A stretch of DNA of 64,000 nt. Origin: Bacteroidales bacterium. GTDB taxonomy: Bacteria > Bacteroidota > Bacteroidia > Bacteroidales > UBA932. The notes under the pieces were generated by a model that saw nothing but the letters and a program-made list of their open reading frames with translations, searched no databases and was not told the origin of the DNA. Below are positions 22,000 through 30,637 of the stretch, piece after piece (the stretch's first letter is position 1; every line of letters starts with the position of its first letter). The translations under genes and the position numbers were made by a program. The stretch is from positions 20,646 through 84,645 of the forward strand of contig JAAYCA010000036.1 in NCBI GenBank assembly GCA_012744435.1, given 5' to 3'.

Positions 22000-22832
22000 A
22001 TTGTTCCCTCCATTTCCTTGATTCTTGACTCGATCTCCTGGATGGCCTGAACATATTGTTCCTCCGTAGGGACACCGTGATGCCACTTGGCGACGTTTTC
22101 CATATAAGAGACCCCTTTTCCCTTGGTGCTGTGGGAAATGATCAGATGCGGCTTTCCTCCGCCCGGGTGAAGTTCATCGAGCGTACGCACGATGTCATCC
22201 ATGTCGTCACCGTTCATCTCTGTCACTTCCCATCCGAACGCCGTCCATTTGACATGAATGTCGTCAATCGCCATCACGTCTTCCGTGTCGCCGCTTATCT
22301 GCAGATGGTTGCGGTCGATGATCGCAACCAGGTTGTCCAGTTTATACTGGTGGGCAGCCATTGCGGCTTCGTAGATGGATCCTTCGCCCTGTTCTCCGTC
22401 GCCCATCAGTACGAAAGTGCGGTATTGTCTGCCATCCATCTTGGCCGCCAGGGCCATCCCGACGCCGATGGACAGGCCATGTCCCAGGGCGCCGGAGTTT
22501 ACCTCGATCCCGGGAACATTCGAAGTCGGGTGTCCGCCCAGAGGAGAACCGTAACGACCGAGGGAATCAAGATCTTCCTTCGGCAGAATGCCTTTCGACT
22601 CCAAGGTAACGAAAAGGGATTCCACACAGTGTCCCTTGCTCAAGATGAAGCGGTCGCGTTCCGGATCCGACAGTTGGTCTTTGGAAATGTTCAGCGTGTG
22701 AAAATACAGGGCAGTAAGAACGTTAAGACAAGAGAGATCCCCTCCGGTATGCCCGGCACGTGCGCTGTAGATTACCTCCAGAAGCCTTTTTCTATTTCGT
22801 TCCGAAATCAGTTTTAATGCTTGAGAGCTCAT
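21993..22832 (-). CDS. transketolase, N-terminal (ThDP-binding) subunit
   Basis: GHTGGDLSCLNVLTALYFHTLNI...RDRFILSKGHCVESLFVTL...GSLGHGLSIG-like GALGHGLSIGVGMALAAKMDGRQYRTFVLMGDGEQGEGSIYEAAMAAHQYKLDNLVAIIDRNHLQISG. Overlaps the next subunit by 7 bp. Confidence 0.93.
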   Translation of the reverse strand: MSSQALKLISERNRKRLLEVIYSARAGHTGGDLSCLNVLTALYFHTLNISKDQLSDPERDRFILSKGHCVESLFVTLESKGILPKEDLDSLGRYGSPLGGHPTSNVPGIEVNSGALGHGLSIGVGMALAAKMDGRQYRTFVLMGDGEQGEGSIYEAAMAAHQYKLDNLVAIIDRNHLQISGDTEDVMAIDDIHVKWTAFGWEVTEMNGDDMDDIVRTLDELHPGGGKPHLIISHSTKGKGVSYMENVAKWHHGVPTEEQYVQAIQEIESRIKEMEGTIC

Positions 22833-22863
22833 ATTGTGGTTTCGTTATTAATCTGTTTTCGCG

Positions 22864-22871
22864 CAAATATA
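22864..22871 (-). promoter_or_regulatory. Bacteroidetes -7 box (TATATTTG) upstream of the transketolase operon
   Basis: CAAATATA on plus = TATATTTG on minus (TAnnTTTG), 31 nt upstream of the start at 22832; flanked by the AAAAGAAATCGAAA motif at 22890-22903. Confidence 0.6.
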
Positions 22872-22889
22872 AATAATCAGAACTAGAAA

Positions 22890-22903
22890 AAAAGAAATCG
22901 AAA
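22890..22903. promoter_or_regulatory. candidate DeoR-type operator copy 1 (AAAAGAAATCGAAA)
   Basis: Exact 14-mer also present at 8310-8323; lies in the intergenic region shared with the divergent deoR-type regulator. Confidence 0.45.
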
Positions 22904-22942
22904 GTTATTTTCATTTTTTCTCTTTTAATATTCTGTTTCTGT

Positions 22943-22973
22943 TTTGAAAGGAGTTTTTTTAATCGTATTTTTG
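22943..22973 (+). promoter_or_regulatory. Bacteroidetes-type promoter for deoR-type regulator: TTTG-N19-TATTTTTG
   Basis: TTTG 22943-22946, TATTTTTG 22966-22973 (TAnnTTTG), 21 nt before ATG at 22995. Confidence 0.65.
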
Positions 22974-22994
22974 TATCAGAGAACAACGACAATC

Positions 22995-23756
22995 ATGACA
23001 CCTTTAAACCAGCGCAGGCAAGAGATCCTGAATCTGATCCGCGAAGACGGACATGCCAAAGTCCAAAAGCTTTCGAAAATCTTCAAGGTTTCCGACGTAA
23101 CGATCCGTCAGGACCTCGAAGTCCTCGAGGAAATGGGATTCGTGCTCCGCGAGCATGGCGGAGCACGGCTGAAGGACGTCGGCAGCTTTGCCGTCACCGG
23201 CACGCTTCTGAACGAAAGCAAGATGAAGGAAGAAAAGAAAGAAATTGCCCTCAAAGCGCTGGCACTCATCCAGGAAGGCGACAGCATCATTCTGGATTCC
23301 GGGACCACCACAACGGAACTGGCCAAGCTCATGACCGGATTCAAGGAGCTCAACGTCATCACCAACGCCCTCAATATCGCCATGATCCTGGGCGGTAATC
23401 CGGGCATCAACCTGATGGTCTCCGGCGGTGAATTCAAGGCTTCTACCCTGTCCCTCACCGGAGACATGGCGGCCGCTTCCTTCAAGGGAATCCACGTGGA
23501 CAAGTGTTTCCTGGCCACGGCCGGCATCTCCCCGGACATGCAGCTCACCTACCCGTCCCTGAGCGACCTGGTCGTGAAATCAGCCATGATCCGGGCTGCC
23601 GGCAAGGTCTATCTGCTGGCCGACTCCTCCAAGATTGGCATCAGTTCCTTCGCCAGCCTGGGTCGCCTGTCCCTCATCGATACGCTCATCACCGACAGCA
23701 AGATCAAAGCGGAACAAATTGAAACCATCCGGGAGCTGAAAGTCGAAATTCTATAG
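22995..23756 (+). CDS. DeoR/GlpR family transcriptional regulator of sugar metabolism
   Basis: Start 22995: MTPLNQRRQEILNLIREDGHAKVQKLSKIFKVSDVTIRQDLEVLEEMGFVLREHGGARL (DeoR HTH); DSGTTTTELAKLM and ADSSKIGISSFASLG (sugar-phosphate sensor domain). Confidence 0.95.
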   Translation: MTPLNQRRQEILNLIREDGHAKVQKLSKIFKVSDVTIRQDLEVLEEMGFVLREHGGARLKDVGSFAVTGTLLNESKMKEEKKEIALKALALIQEGDSIILDSGTTTTELAKLMTGFKELNVITNALNIAMILGGNPGINLMVSGGEFKASTLSLTGDMAAASFKGIHVDKCFLATAGISPDMQLTYPSLSDLVVKSAMIRAAGKVYLLADSSKIGISSFASLGRLSLIDTLITDSKIKAEQIETIRELKVEIL

Positions 23757-23863
23757 AATAAGCCTGCCGGAAAATACCGGCAGGCTACCCAACCAAAAAC
23801 AGTGTTTACTTAACCATACGCAAGTCCTTGTTAAGGGCTATGCGTATAATCCCTATTATTTAC
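23755..23863 (-). ncRNA. putative small structured RNA (minus strand)
   Basis: Minus-strand TTTG (23897-23894) N17 TATATTTG (23876-23869), then ~100 nt with interleaved inverted repeats (CTTAAC 23809-23814/GTTAAG 23830-23835 and ATACGCA 23816-23822/TGCGTAT 23841-23847), ending at the 23761-23786 hairpin. No CDS in the interval. Speculative. Confidence 0.3.
23761..23786. terminator. perfect 10-bp hairpin between convergent genes
   Basis: AGCCTGCCGG-AAAATA-CCGGCAGGCT, 4 bp after the deoR-type stop codon; T-tract weak on both strands. Confidence 0.7.
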
Positions 23864-23972
23864 CGCTGCAAATATAAAAAAATAAAAGATATTCAAAAAG
23901 AATTCAAAAGAAAAATCGAAAGATTTTATATTTTTCTCGAGACATAACTCGATTCTCGCATGATACCGTGTT

Positions 23973-26900
23973 TCAGATCGGGTAGCTCACGGTAAAGCAG
24001 GCTCCGCCGAGGGTGAAGGAACGGGAGTAGGAGATGGAGGCGCCGCAGCGCTCGAGGATGCTCCGGCTGATGGCGAGCCCGAGGCCGGAGCCGCCGTTCT
24101 TGGTGGTGAAGTTCGGCGTGAAGAGCCGTTCGACGTTCTCTTCCGACACACCCGGCCCGTTGTCCTCGACGACGATGTCCCAGAAGCCGTCGCGCACGGA
24201 CTTGCGCAGCGAAACGATGACGCGGCCGTCCGGCGCATCGCCGATGGCCTGCACGGCATTGCCCAGCAGGTTCACGAACACGCGGGTGAGCTGGGGCTTG
24301 GGACCCTGGATCACGACGTTGGAGAGGCCGAGATAGTCGAAGCGGATGTTGTCCCGGTTGTCGAACATGGAGATCTCCTCGTGCAGGAGCCTGTCCAGCA
24401 CGATCTCCGTGGGCTCTTCGGTGTAGAGTTTGGCGAAGGTGGAGAATTCGTTGGCCGTGTCGGTGAGGATGTCGATATGGTCGAGGATCACCTTGCTGGC
24501 TTCCTCGAAGCGCTCCTGCCAGGCAGGATCCCCCTTCTGCTTGAGCCGGATCACCCGCTGGAGCTGAAGCTTCATCGGGGTGAGCGGATTCTTGATCTCG
24601 TGCGCCACCTGGCGCGCCATGCCGCTCCAGGCCTTGTCGCGCTCGGCCTGCGCCAGTTTACGCGAACTCTCGGACAGCTCCGTGACCATGCGGTTGTAAG
24701 CCTGGACGATGGAAGATATCTCATCGGAACGGTCATAGTCGATATACTCCAGCGAGCCCAGGTCCGCTTTGTCCATCTTTCCGCTCATCTCGCTGAGCGG
24801 CTTGAACATGCGGTCCACGATGCGCGACACCATAAAGAGCGCCATCAGCAGGAAGAGCAGGAACAGCGACAGGATCGACATCGAGTGCATGACCGCATCC
24901 GCCTCGAAGTCGTAGGTTTCCTCATTGTACGGGGAGCAGAGGATGGCCACCAGCGAGTCGTCCGCGGCAAACAACGGTGCGTACATGCTGTAGTATTTCT
25001 GCATGCCGAGGCGTTCCTGCTGGATATACTGGCGGCGGTTGCGGTACATGATATTGTAGTAGGCGGTGCCGTTCATCCGCTCCTGGGCCATCAGCTGATC
25101 GGATACGACCGCGGTGGTACTGAAAAGCATTCGCCCGTCGGATGAATAGAGCGTGATATCGGAGCCCGTCTCGCCGCTGACCTGCTCGACGAGCATCCTG
25201 AGCGCCTGCCAGTCCGTTTGACCGGCGGAAGGGAGCCCCTCCAGGCCGGCATCCATAATGGCGATGATGGAGTTGATCTTGTCCGACATCACCGACTGGC
25301 GGTTGCTGTCGTTGCGGGAATACACGAACAGCACGCTCACCAGCGCCATGACCAGGAGGGTAAGCAGCAGCGAGACCAGCAGGATCGCGGAGATCCGGGT
25401 CTTGAAATAGGATTGCTGGAAGACGGGAGCCTTGGGCCGCCGGAGTACGATGGTCGAAAAGGCCAGGAAAGTCAGCAGCGCCACCAGCACGCCGGCCACG
25501 ACATACGACAGCGGACTGATGCTCGTCCGTGAGATGACCACGGACTCCGATTCGCCTACCACGTTCAGGAAGTGGGTGTAGCCGCCCATCTTGAAATGGT
25601 TGCGGCGCGCGCCGTACATTTGTACGTACAAATCGTCGTCCATGCGCGTGGGATACGGGTAACGGCCCTTGTATGCCTGCAGCGTGCGATCGGAATAACG
25701 GGCATAGGAATAACCGGACGGGAGGGCCACCTGGCCGGGCGGCGTGATACCGAAGATGCCGGCATAGCCCCGCCCACCCCGGACTTCCCGCAGCCCCACC
25801 CGGACCAGGACCCGGGAAATGGTCCCCTCTTCCGAGAGGTAGTAGAAGACGCCGGCGTAGTACGGCCGGCCGGTGTCGCGCTTGATGTACAGGAAACGCG
25901 AGTTATCCGCGATCGGAACGCCGTCCCGCAGGGTGGTGTTGTATTCGATGGCCGCCTGACGCGTGTTGTTGAATTCGTTGAACACACGGGCCGTCACGAG
26001 GTAATCCCGCTCTCCCCCCGCGAAATAATAATCCGAGATACGGCTCTGGACGGCCTGGTCCGATCCCTGGAATTGCGAGAGCGCCGCCAGGATCATGTCG
26101 TCTGCAATCTGCGCCTCGATCCGGCGCAGACGCATCTCCATCGCGATGTCCCGGTCAAAGACCAGCCGGTTGGCCAGCAGCTCGGCCCGGTCTTCCTCCT
26201 TCCGGAAACCCAGCATCGCCGCTGTCGTGACCAGATACACGCCGACCAGCAGGGACAGGATCACCCGTCCGGTGAGCGAGAAGGGATCGAGGCGGTGTCC
26301 CGTGAACTCGCTGACGGCGGGAACGGCCAGCTCCAGCAAAAGCGGGACGCTGAGCAGCATCGTGATGAACGACAGGTACACCAGCACGCTGAAAGGGCTC
26401 AGCTGAGCCAGTTTGTACAGCTCCAGGGAAAAGCCCGAGTTGAGGATGATGCTCCGCAAGGCCGCCTGCGAATAAAACAGGATCCCTATGACGGCGAGCA
26501 CCGCACAGACGGCCAGGGCGAGCTTCCGCCCACGCGTGCCCATACGGGCCACCAGGTCCTTCCGGGCCATGTAGAAACAGACCGACAGGACAAGGATGGC
26601 CAGGTTGATCAGAATCACCGCACCCAGCGAATACAGCAGCTCTCCTCCGGCAAAGAGCATCGGCGAGAAGATCAGGATGCGGTTGCGCGAAAACTTTCCC
26701 CAGAAATACAGGCCGGAGAGCAGCACGACCACACCCGGAGCGACCACAGACAGGCGCCGGACGGAACGCTCCGCGTCAAAATACAGGAGAAAGGATGTCA
26801 GGATGAGGGCTAGGGCAAGCCACACCAACGGGGAAGAATCCCGGCTGACGGAAAGGAATTCGCCCGTGACCTTGAATTGCGGTCTTCCCTGCACGCTCAC

Positions 26901-27476
26901 GGTCGTGCCCCCGCTTTCCGAGACGGGCCGGATGGCATAGCGTCGGGACAGGCGGAGCCGGGGATTGACCAGCGTCCTCCCGTCTATCGGAAGGTCATCC
27001 ATGATCTGCAGGCCCGCAATCACGCGGACGGAAGCGTCTCCGACCGTCTTGGCGAGGTACCAGCGCGTGCCCAGATTGTAGAAACCCGTCGAGTCGCCCA
27101 CCTGCAGGAGCGGGGACTCCACGCCGATCCGCGGGTCCACCAGAAACGGTACATAGACCCGCCGGTTGATATTGTCGTTGATGATCGGGAATTCATTGCA
27201 CCAGGACTGGAGGGTGTCGGCGCAGTAGCGATAAATGACGAAATCCTGCGGAAAGTTCTCCAACTGCATCCACTGCGCCGGGTCCTGGGAGAGCGCCTGG
27301 GCGATGTACCCGTCCAGACTGGCCATGCGGCGCTCCAGGATGCGCTCCATGCGGCGTGCTGCGTCGGAGCTGTCACCCGCTTTCCGGGTGGCCTGCAACG
27401 AGGAAATAAAAAGCGCGACACCGGCCACGAGCAGCGCCATGGCAATCCATTCCCGTATGTGTTTTCCCACTCTCAT
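23973..27476 (-). CDS. large multi-TM sensor histidine kinase (HAMP, HisKA, HATPase; NtrY-like architecture)
   Basis: 1167 aa; LAQAERDKAWSGMARQVAHEIKNPLTPMKLQLQRVIRLK (H-box), NLLGNAVQAIGDAPDGRVIVSL, VVEDNGPGVSEENVERLFTPNFTTKNGGSGLGLAISRSILERCGASI. Confidence 0.93.
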   Translation of the reverse strand: MRVGKHIREWIAMALLVAGVALFISSLQATRKAGDSSDAARRMERILERRMASLDGYIAQALSQDPAQWMQLENFPQDFVIYRYCADTLQSWCNEFPIINDNINRRVYVPFLVDPRIGVESPLLQVGDSTGFYNLGTRWYLAKTVGDASVRVIAGLQIMDDLPIDGRTLVNPRLRLSRRYAIRPVSESGGTTVSVQGRPQFKVTGEFLSVSRDSSPLVWLALALILTSFLLYFDAERSVRRLSVVAPGVVVLLSGLYFWGKFSRNRILIFSPMLFAGGELLYSLGAVILINLAILVLSVCFYMARKDLVARMGTRGRKLALAVCAVLAVIGILFYSQAALRSIILNSGFSLELYKLAQLSPFSVLVYLSFITMLLSVPLLLELAVPAVSEFTGHRLDPFSLTGRVILSLLVGVYLVTTAAMLGFRKEEDRAELLANRLVFDRDIAMEMRLRRIEAQIADDMILAALSQFQGSDQAVQSRISDYYFAGGERDYLVTARVFNEFNNTRQAAIEYNTTLRDGVPIADNSRFLYIKRDTGRPYYAGVFYYLSEEGTISRVLVRVGLREVRGGRGYAGIFGITPPGQVALPSGYSYARYSDRTLQAYKGRYPYPTRMDDDLYVQMYGARRNHFKMGGYTHFLNVVGESESVVISRTSISPLSYVVAGVLVALLTFLAFSTIVLRRPKAPVFQQSYFKTRISAILLVSLLLTLLVMALVSVLFVYSRNDSNRQSVMSDKINSIIAIMDAGLEGLPSAGQTDWQALRMLVEQVSGETGSDITLYSSDGRMLFSTTAVVSDQLMAQERMNGTAYYNIMYRNRRQYIQQERLGMQKYYSMYAPLFAADDSLVAILCSPYNEETYDFEADAVMHSMSILSLFLLFLLMALFMVSRIVDRMFKPLSEMSGKMDKADLGSLEYIDYDRSDEISSIVQAYNRMVTELSESSRKLAQAERDKAWSGMARQVAHEIKNPLTPMKLQLQRVIRLKQKGDPAWQERFEEASKVILDHIDILTDTANEFSTFAKLYTEEPTEIVLDRLLHEEISMFDNRDNIRFDYLGLSNVVIQGPKPQLTRVFVNLLGNAVQAIGDAPDGRVIVSLRKSVRDGFWDIVVEDNGPGVSEENVERLFTPNFTTKNGGSGLGLAISRSILERCGASISYSRSFTLGGACFTVSYPI

Positions 27477-27946
27477 TCGTGATGATAGGGCTCACCCCGG
27501 AGGATGGTAAAAGCCCGGTACAGCTGCTCTGCAAAAATCGTTCTCACAAGCTGGTGAGAATACGTCATCTTCGAAAGGGACAGTTTCGCGTCCGCGCGGG
27601 CATAGACCGCATCGGAAAATCCATACGCTCCGCCGATGGCGAAGACCAGGTCGCGCCCGGAGCGGGCAAGCCGTCCTTCCAGCCAGCGGGCGAACTCCAC
27701 GGAGCGGTACTCCCTGCCCCGTTCGTCCAGCAGCACCAGCTCGTCGGCAGGTTTGACCAGTCTCAGGACACCCTCTCCCTCCCGCTGCCGGATCTGGTCG
27801 GTGGACAGGGCCGAAACGCCCTTCAATTCAGGGATTTCTTTCAAGGAAAAGGGCACGTAGTGCTCCAGTCGGGAGACATACATCTCCAGGCCGTCCCGGA
27901 CCCAGGAAATGTCCGTCCGTCCGACTGTTACAAGCGTGATTCGCAT
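27473..27946 (-). CDS. rlmH: 23S rRNA (pseudouridine1915-N3)-methyltransferase
   Basis: 157 aa; RDLVFAIGGAYGFSDAVYARADAKLSLSKMTYSHQLVRTIFAEQLYRAFTILRGEPYHHE is diagnostic. Confidence 0.97.
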   Translation of the reverse strand: MRITLVTVGRTDISWVRDGLEMYVSRLEHYVPFSLKEIPELKGVSALSTDQIRQREGEGVLRLVKPADELVLLDERGREYRSVEFARWLEGRLARSGRDLVFAIGGAYGFSDAVYARADAKLSLSKMTYSHQLVRTIFAEQLYRAFTILRGEPYHHE

Positions 27947-27953
27947 CTCTCCA

Positions 27954-27985
27954 CAAATATAGCAACGTGGCTCGGAATTTGCAAA
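27954..27985 (-). promoter_or_regulatory. rlmH promoter: TTTG-N20-TATATTTG, nearly leaderless
   Basis: Minus strand: TTTG (27985-27982), TATATTTG (27961-27954); only 7 nt to the rlmH ATG at 27946. Confidence 0.6.
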
Positions 27986-27996
27986 AGTATCAGCAC

Positions 27997-28398
27997 GTGA
28001 AACGCTTGTTGAAAATAGTTTTCGTCCTCCTCCCGCTCCTGTCCTGCGGACGCCTCCTGGCGCAGCCCGCAGGGTTCGACGTGTTCGTTCCGATCAGCAA
28101 ATATATGGCGCAGGGCAATGCCGACAACCTCTCGGCCTGGTTCGACGACAACCTGGAGATCGCCGTGGTCTCCAAGGGCAGCAACGCCAGCAAAGCCCAG
28201 GCCAAGCAGATCGTCAAGACCTTCTTCGAGAGCTATTCCCCCCGTTCTTTCGAGGTCAACCACACGGCCGGGCGGGACAATATGAAGTATGCCCTCGGAA
28301 CGCTTAAGGCCGGTGGGGAGAATTTCTCCGTCACCATTTTCGTCAGCTCCAAGGGCAAGTCCTACAAGATCCAGCAGCTCAAGATCGAGCGGCTATAG
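27997..28398 (+). CDS. small secreted DUF4783-like protein
   Basis: ORF from 27967; signal peptide suggests GTG start at 27997 (V/MKRLLKIVFVLLPLLSCGRLLAQ); DVFVPISKYMAQGNADNLSAWFDDNLEI...KQIVKTFFESYSPRSF. Confidence 0.75.
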   Translation: MKRLLKIVFVLLPLLSCGRLLAQPAGFDVFVPISKYMAQGNADNLSAWFDDNLEIAVVSKGSNASKAQAKQIVKTFFESYSPRSFEVNHTAGRDNMKYALGTLKAGGENFSVTIFVSSKGKSYKIQQLKIERL

Positions 28399-28418
28399 CC
28401 GCGATCCTGTCCGCTTCC

Positions 28419-28982
28419 TTATGCACGTCCGCCGTAGGAACGGTCGGACGTGTTGACGTTGATCTTCTCACCGGTTTCGATAAAGAGCGGGACCATGACG
28501 GTGGCGCCGGTCTCGAGCGTAACTTCCTTGAGAGCGGAAGTGGAAGCGGTGTTGCCCTTGACCGCAGGCTCGGAATAAGTGACCTCAAGGGTGACGTAGG
28601 TCGGAAGCTCGCAGGTAAGGCAGCGCTCCTCGCCCACGATGAACATCATCTCGACATGCTGGCCTTCCTTCATCAGGTCGGAATTCTCCACGACGTCCTT
28701 CGGGAGAAGGATCTGCTCGTAAGTCTCTTCGTGCATGAAATTGAAACCGTCCTCTTCGGCATAGAGGAACTGGTAGGGCCTGCGCTCGACATCTATCGTC
28801 TCTATCTTCATGCCGGCGGTGAACGTGTTCTCAAGGATGTTGCCGTTCTCCAGGTTACGGAGCTTGGTCTTCACGAAAGCGGGGCCCTTGCCCGGCTTGA
28901 CGTGCTGGAACCAGACGATCTGGCACGGTTTGTCGTTGTACTTGAGGAAAAGCCCGTTCTTGAAATCAGCTGTTGTTGCCAT
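28419..28982 (-). CDS. efp: elongation factor P
   Basis: MATTADFKNGLFLKYNDKPCQIVWFQHVKPGKGPAFVKTKLRNLENGNILENTFTAGMKIETIDVERRPYQFLY...; YGGRA C-terminus. Confidence 0.97.
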   Translation of the reverse strand: MATTADFKNGLFLKYNDKPCQIVWFQHVKPGKGPAFVKTKLRNLENGNILENTFTAGMKIETIDVERRPYQFLYAEEDGFNFMHEETYEQILLPKDVVENSDLMKEGQHVEMMFIVGEERCLTCELPTYVTLEVTYSEPAVKGNTASTSALKEVTLETGATVMVPLFIETGEKINVNTSDRSYGGRA

Positions 28983-29047
28983 AAACTCGTTATCTCTTAT
29001 TGGTTTAAATCTCGTTATATCTTGGCAAATTTAACGATTTGCGCTAA

Positions 29048-29935
29048 TTATTGCAAATTTTTAATGGCCTGCGCCACCTCCTCCAGCAACCAGCCGGGCG
29101 TGGAGGTCGCCCCGCACACCCCCACCCGGTCCTCCGGGCGGAACCATTCGCGGCGGAGTTCGGCGGCGGAACCGACGTGCCAGGTGCGGATGTTGGCGCT
29201 GCGGCAGCGCTCGCACAGCACCTTTCCGTTGGAGCTGTCCTTGCCGGACACGAACACGACGGCATCGTGAAGCCGGGCGAAGTCGGACAATTCCTGCCGG
29301 CGGGACGCCACCTGACGGCAAATCGTGTCGTGGACCTCCAGGGTCGCTCCGTGCATGGCACCGGCAAGCAGCTCCCGGATCTCCGCGTAACCGTCCGGGC
29401 TCATGGTCGTCTGCGAAAACAACTCGATATCACGGTCCGTCCGCAGGCTGCCGTCCGACAGTTTCTCCTGCAACTGCTCCAATGTCTCGACCACAAGCAC
29501 GCCGCCGTCCACCTGACCCACCAGTCCCAGTACCTCGGGATGGCCGATCTTTCCGAAAAGCACGATCTGACCGCCTTTTCCGCTGAGGCGGGCGTGCGCC
29601 TCGCGGATCTTCTTCTGCAGGCCGAGCACCACGGGACAGGTGCAGTCCACCAGTTCGAAACCGAGCTCCCGGGCCCGCTCATAGACCTGCGGCGGTTCCC
29701 CGTGGGCGCGGATCAACAGGGTCTCCCCCGACACGGGTTCCTGCATCTGCCCGAGGTCCTCCGTGTTGATGGTTACGAGTCCGCGTGCTTCCAAGCGGCC
29801 CAGTTCCTCTTCGTTGTGGACGATGGCGCCGAGCGAAAACAGGCGTCCCGTCACATCGAGGTGGCGTTCCGCCGTGCCGATGGCCCGGATCACACCGCCG
29901 CAGAAGCCGGAATTCTTGTCAATTTCAACCTGCAT
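29048..29935 (-). CDS. ispH: 4-hydroxy-3-methylbut-2-enyl diphosphate reductase
   Basis: Start taken at 29935 (MQVEIDKNSGFCGGVIRAIGTAERHL); DCTCPVVLGLQKKIREAH, VDGGVLVVETLEQ, HDTICRQVASRRQEL, VFVSGKDSSNGKVLCERCR, VGVCGATSTPGWLLEEV. Confidence 0.96.
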   Translation of the reverse strand: MQVEIDKNSGFCGGVIRAIGTAERHLDVTGRLFSLGAIVHNEEELGRLEARGLVTINTEDLGQMQEPVSGETLLIRAHGEPPQVYERARELGFELVDCTCPVVLGLQKKIREAHARLSGKGGQIVLFGKIGHPEVLGLVGQVDGGVLVVETLEQLQEKLSDGSLRTDRDIELFSQTTMSPDGYAEIRELLAGAMHGATLEVHDTICRQVASRRQELSDFARLHDAVVFVSGKDSSNGKVLCERCRSANIRTWHVGSAAELRREWFRPEDRVGVCGATSTPGWLLEEVAQAIKNLQ

Positions 29936-30635
29936 ACCCCTCCTCCGGCGCATCCAACAGGCCGAACTTTCCGCGGATGAGACCTTCCGCCCACGCGGTC
30001 TCCTCGGTGAGCCCCATCTCGGAATTGTCCAGCACGAAGGCATCCTCGGCGCGTCGCAAAGGGGAGGTCTCCCGATGGGAATCGATATAGTCGCGTTCCT
30101 GGAGATTCTTCATGACCTCCTCGAAAACGGGGTTCTCGCCCTTGGCGGCCAGCTCGTCGAAGCGGCGCTGTGCGCGCACCTCGGGCCGGGCGGTCAGGAA
30201 CACCTTGATCTCGGCGTTCGGGAAGACGGTGGTGCCGATGTCCCGGCCGTCCATCACAACGCGGCCGGAGGCGGCGAAGGCATGCAGACGCCCGTCCACA
30301 TAGCGGCGTACATAAGGCACGGCCGCGATCGGACTCACCTGCGAGGAGACTTCCATCGTGCGGATGAGTTTCTCGATGTTTCGCTCGCCCATATGGAGCA
30401 CGGTACCTGCTTCGAAATGCAGGTCGAGCGTCTCCAGCGCTTTCTCCAGTGACGGATCGACGGTGTTGTCCGGAGCGATCAGCCCCTGCTCCTGTGCAAA
30501 GAGGGTGACCCCGCGGTACATGGCGCCGGAGTCGAGATACAGGAAGTCGAAATGTTTCGCGATCAGCCGCGCGAAGGTGCTCTTGCCGGTGGAGGAAAAG
30601 CCGTCGACGGCGATGGTGATGTCAGGGATCAGCAT
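29925..30635 (-). CDS. cmk: cytidylate kinase
   Basis: ITIAVDGFSSTGKSTFARLIAKHFDFLYLDSGAMYRGVTLFA; VVMDGRDIGTTVFPNAEIKVFLTARPEVRAQRR. Confidence 0.97.
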   Translation of the reverse strand: MLIPDITIAVDGFSSTGKSTFARLIAKHFDFLYLDSGAMYRGVTLFAQEQGLIAPDNTVDPSLEKALETLDLHFEAGTVLHMGERNIEKLIRTMEVSSQVSPIAAVPYVRRYVDGRLHAFAASGRVVMDGRDIGTTVFPNAEIKVFLTARPEVRAQRRFDELAAKGENPVFEEVMKNLQERDYIDSHRETSPLRRAEDAFVLDNSEMGLTEETAWAEGLIRGKFGLLDAPEEGYAG

Positions 30636-30637
30636 GG

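Noticed and set aside
17164-22832. Sulfo-transketolase (sulfoquinovose) pathway as explanation of the split transketolase
   Set aside because: No SQ-specific glycosidase, SQ isomerase or sulfo-sugar exporter was recognized, and that route does not explain the FGGY kinase.
29048-30043. ispH start at 30043 as given in the ORF track
   Set aside because: The first 36 residues are low-complexity and overlap cmk; MQVEIDKNSGFCGG at 29935 is the conserved IspH N-terminus.
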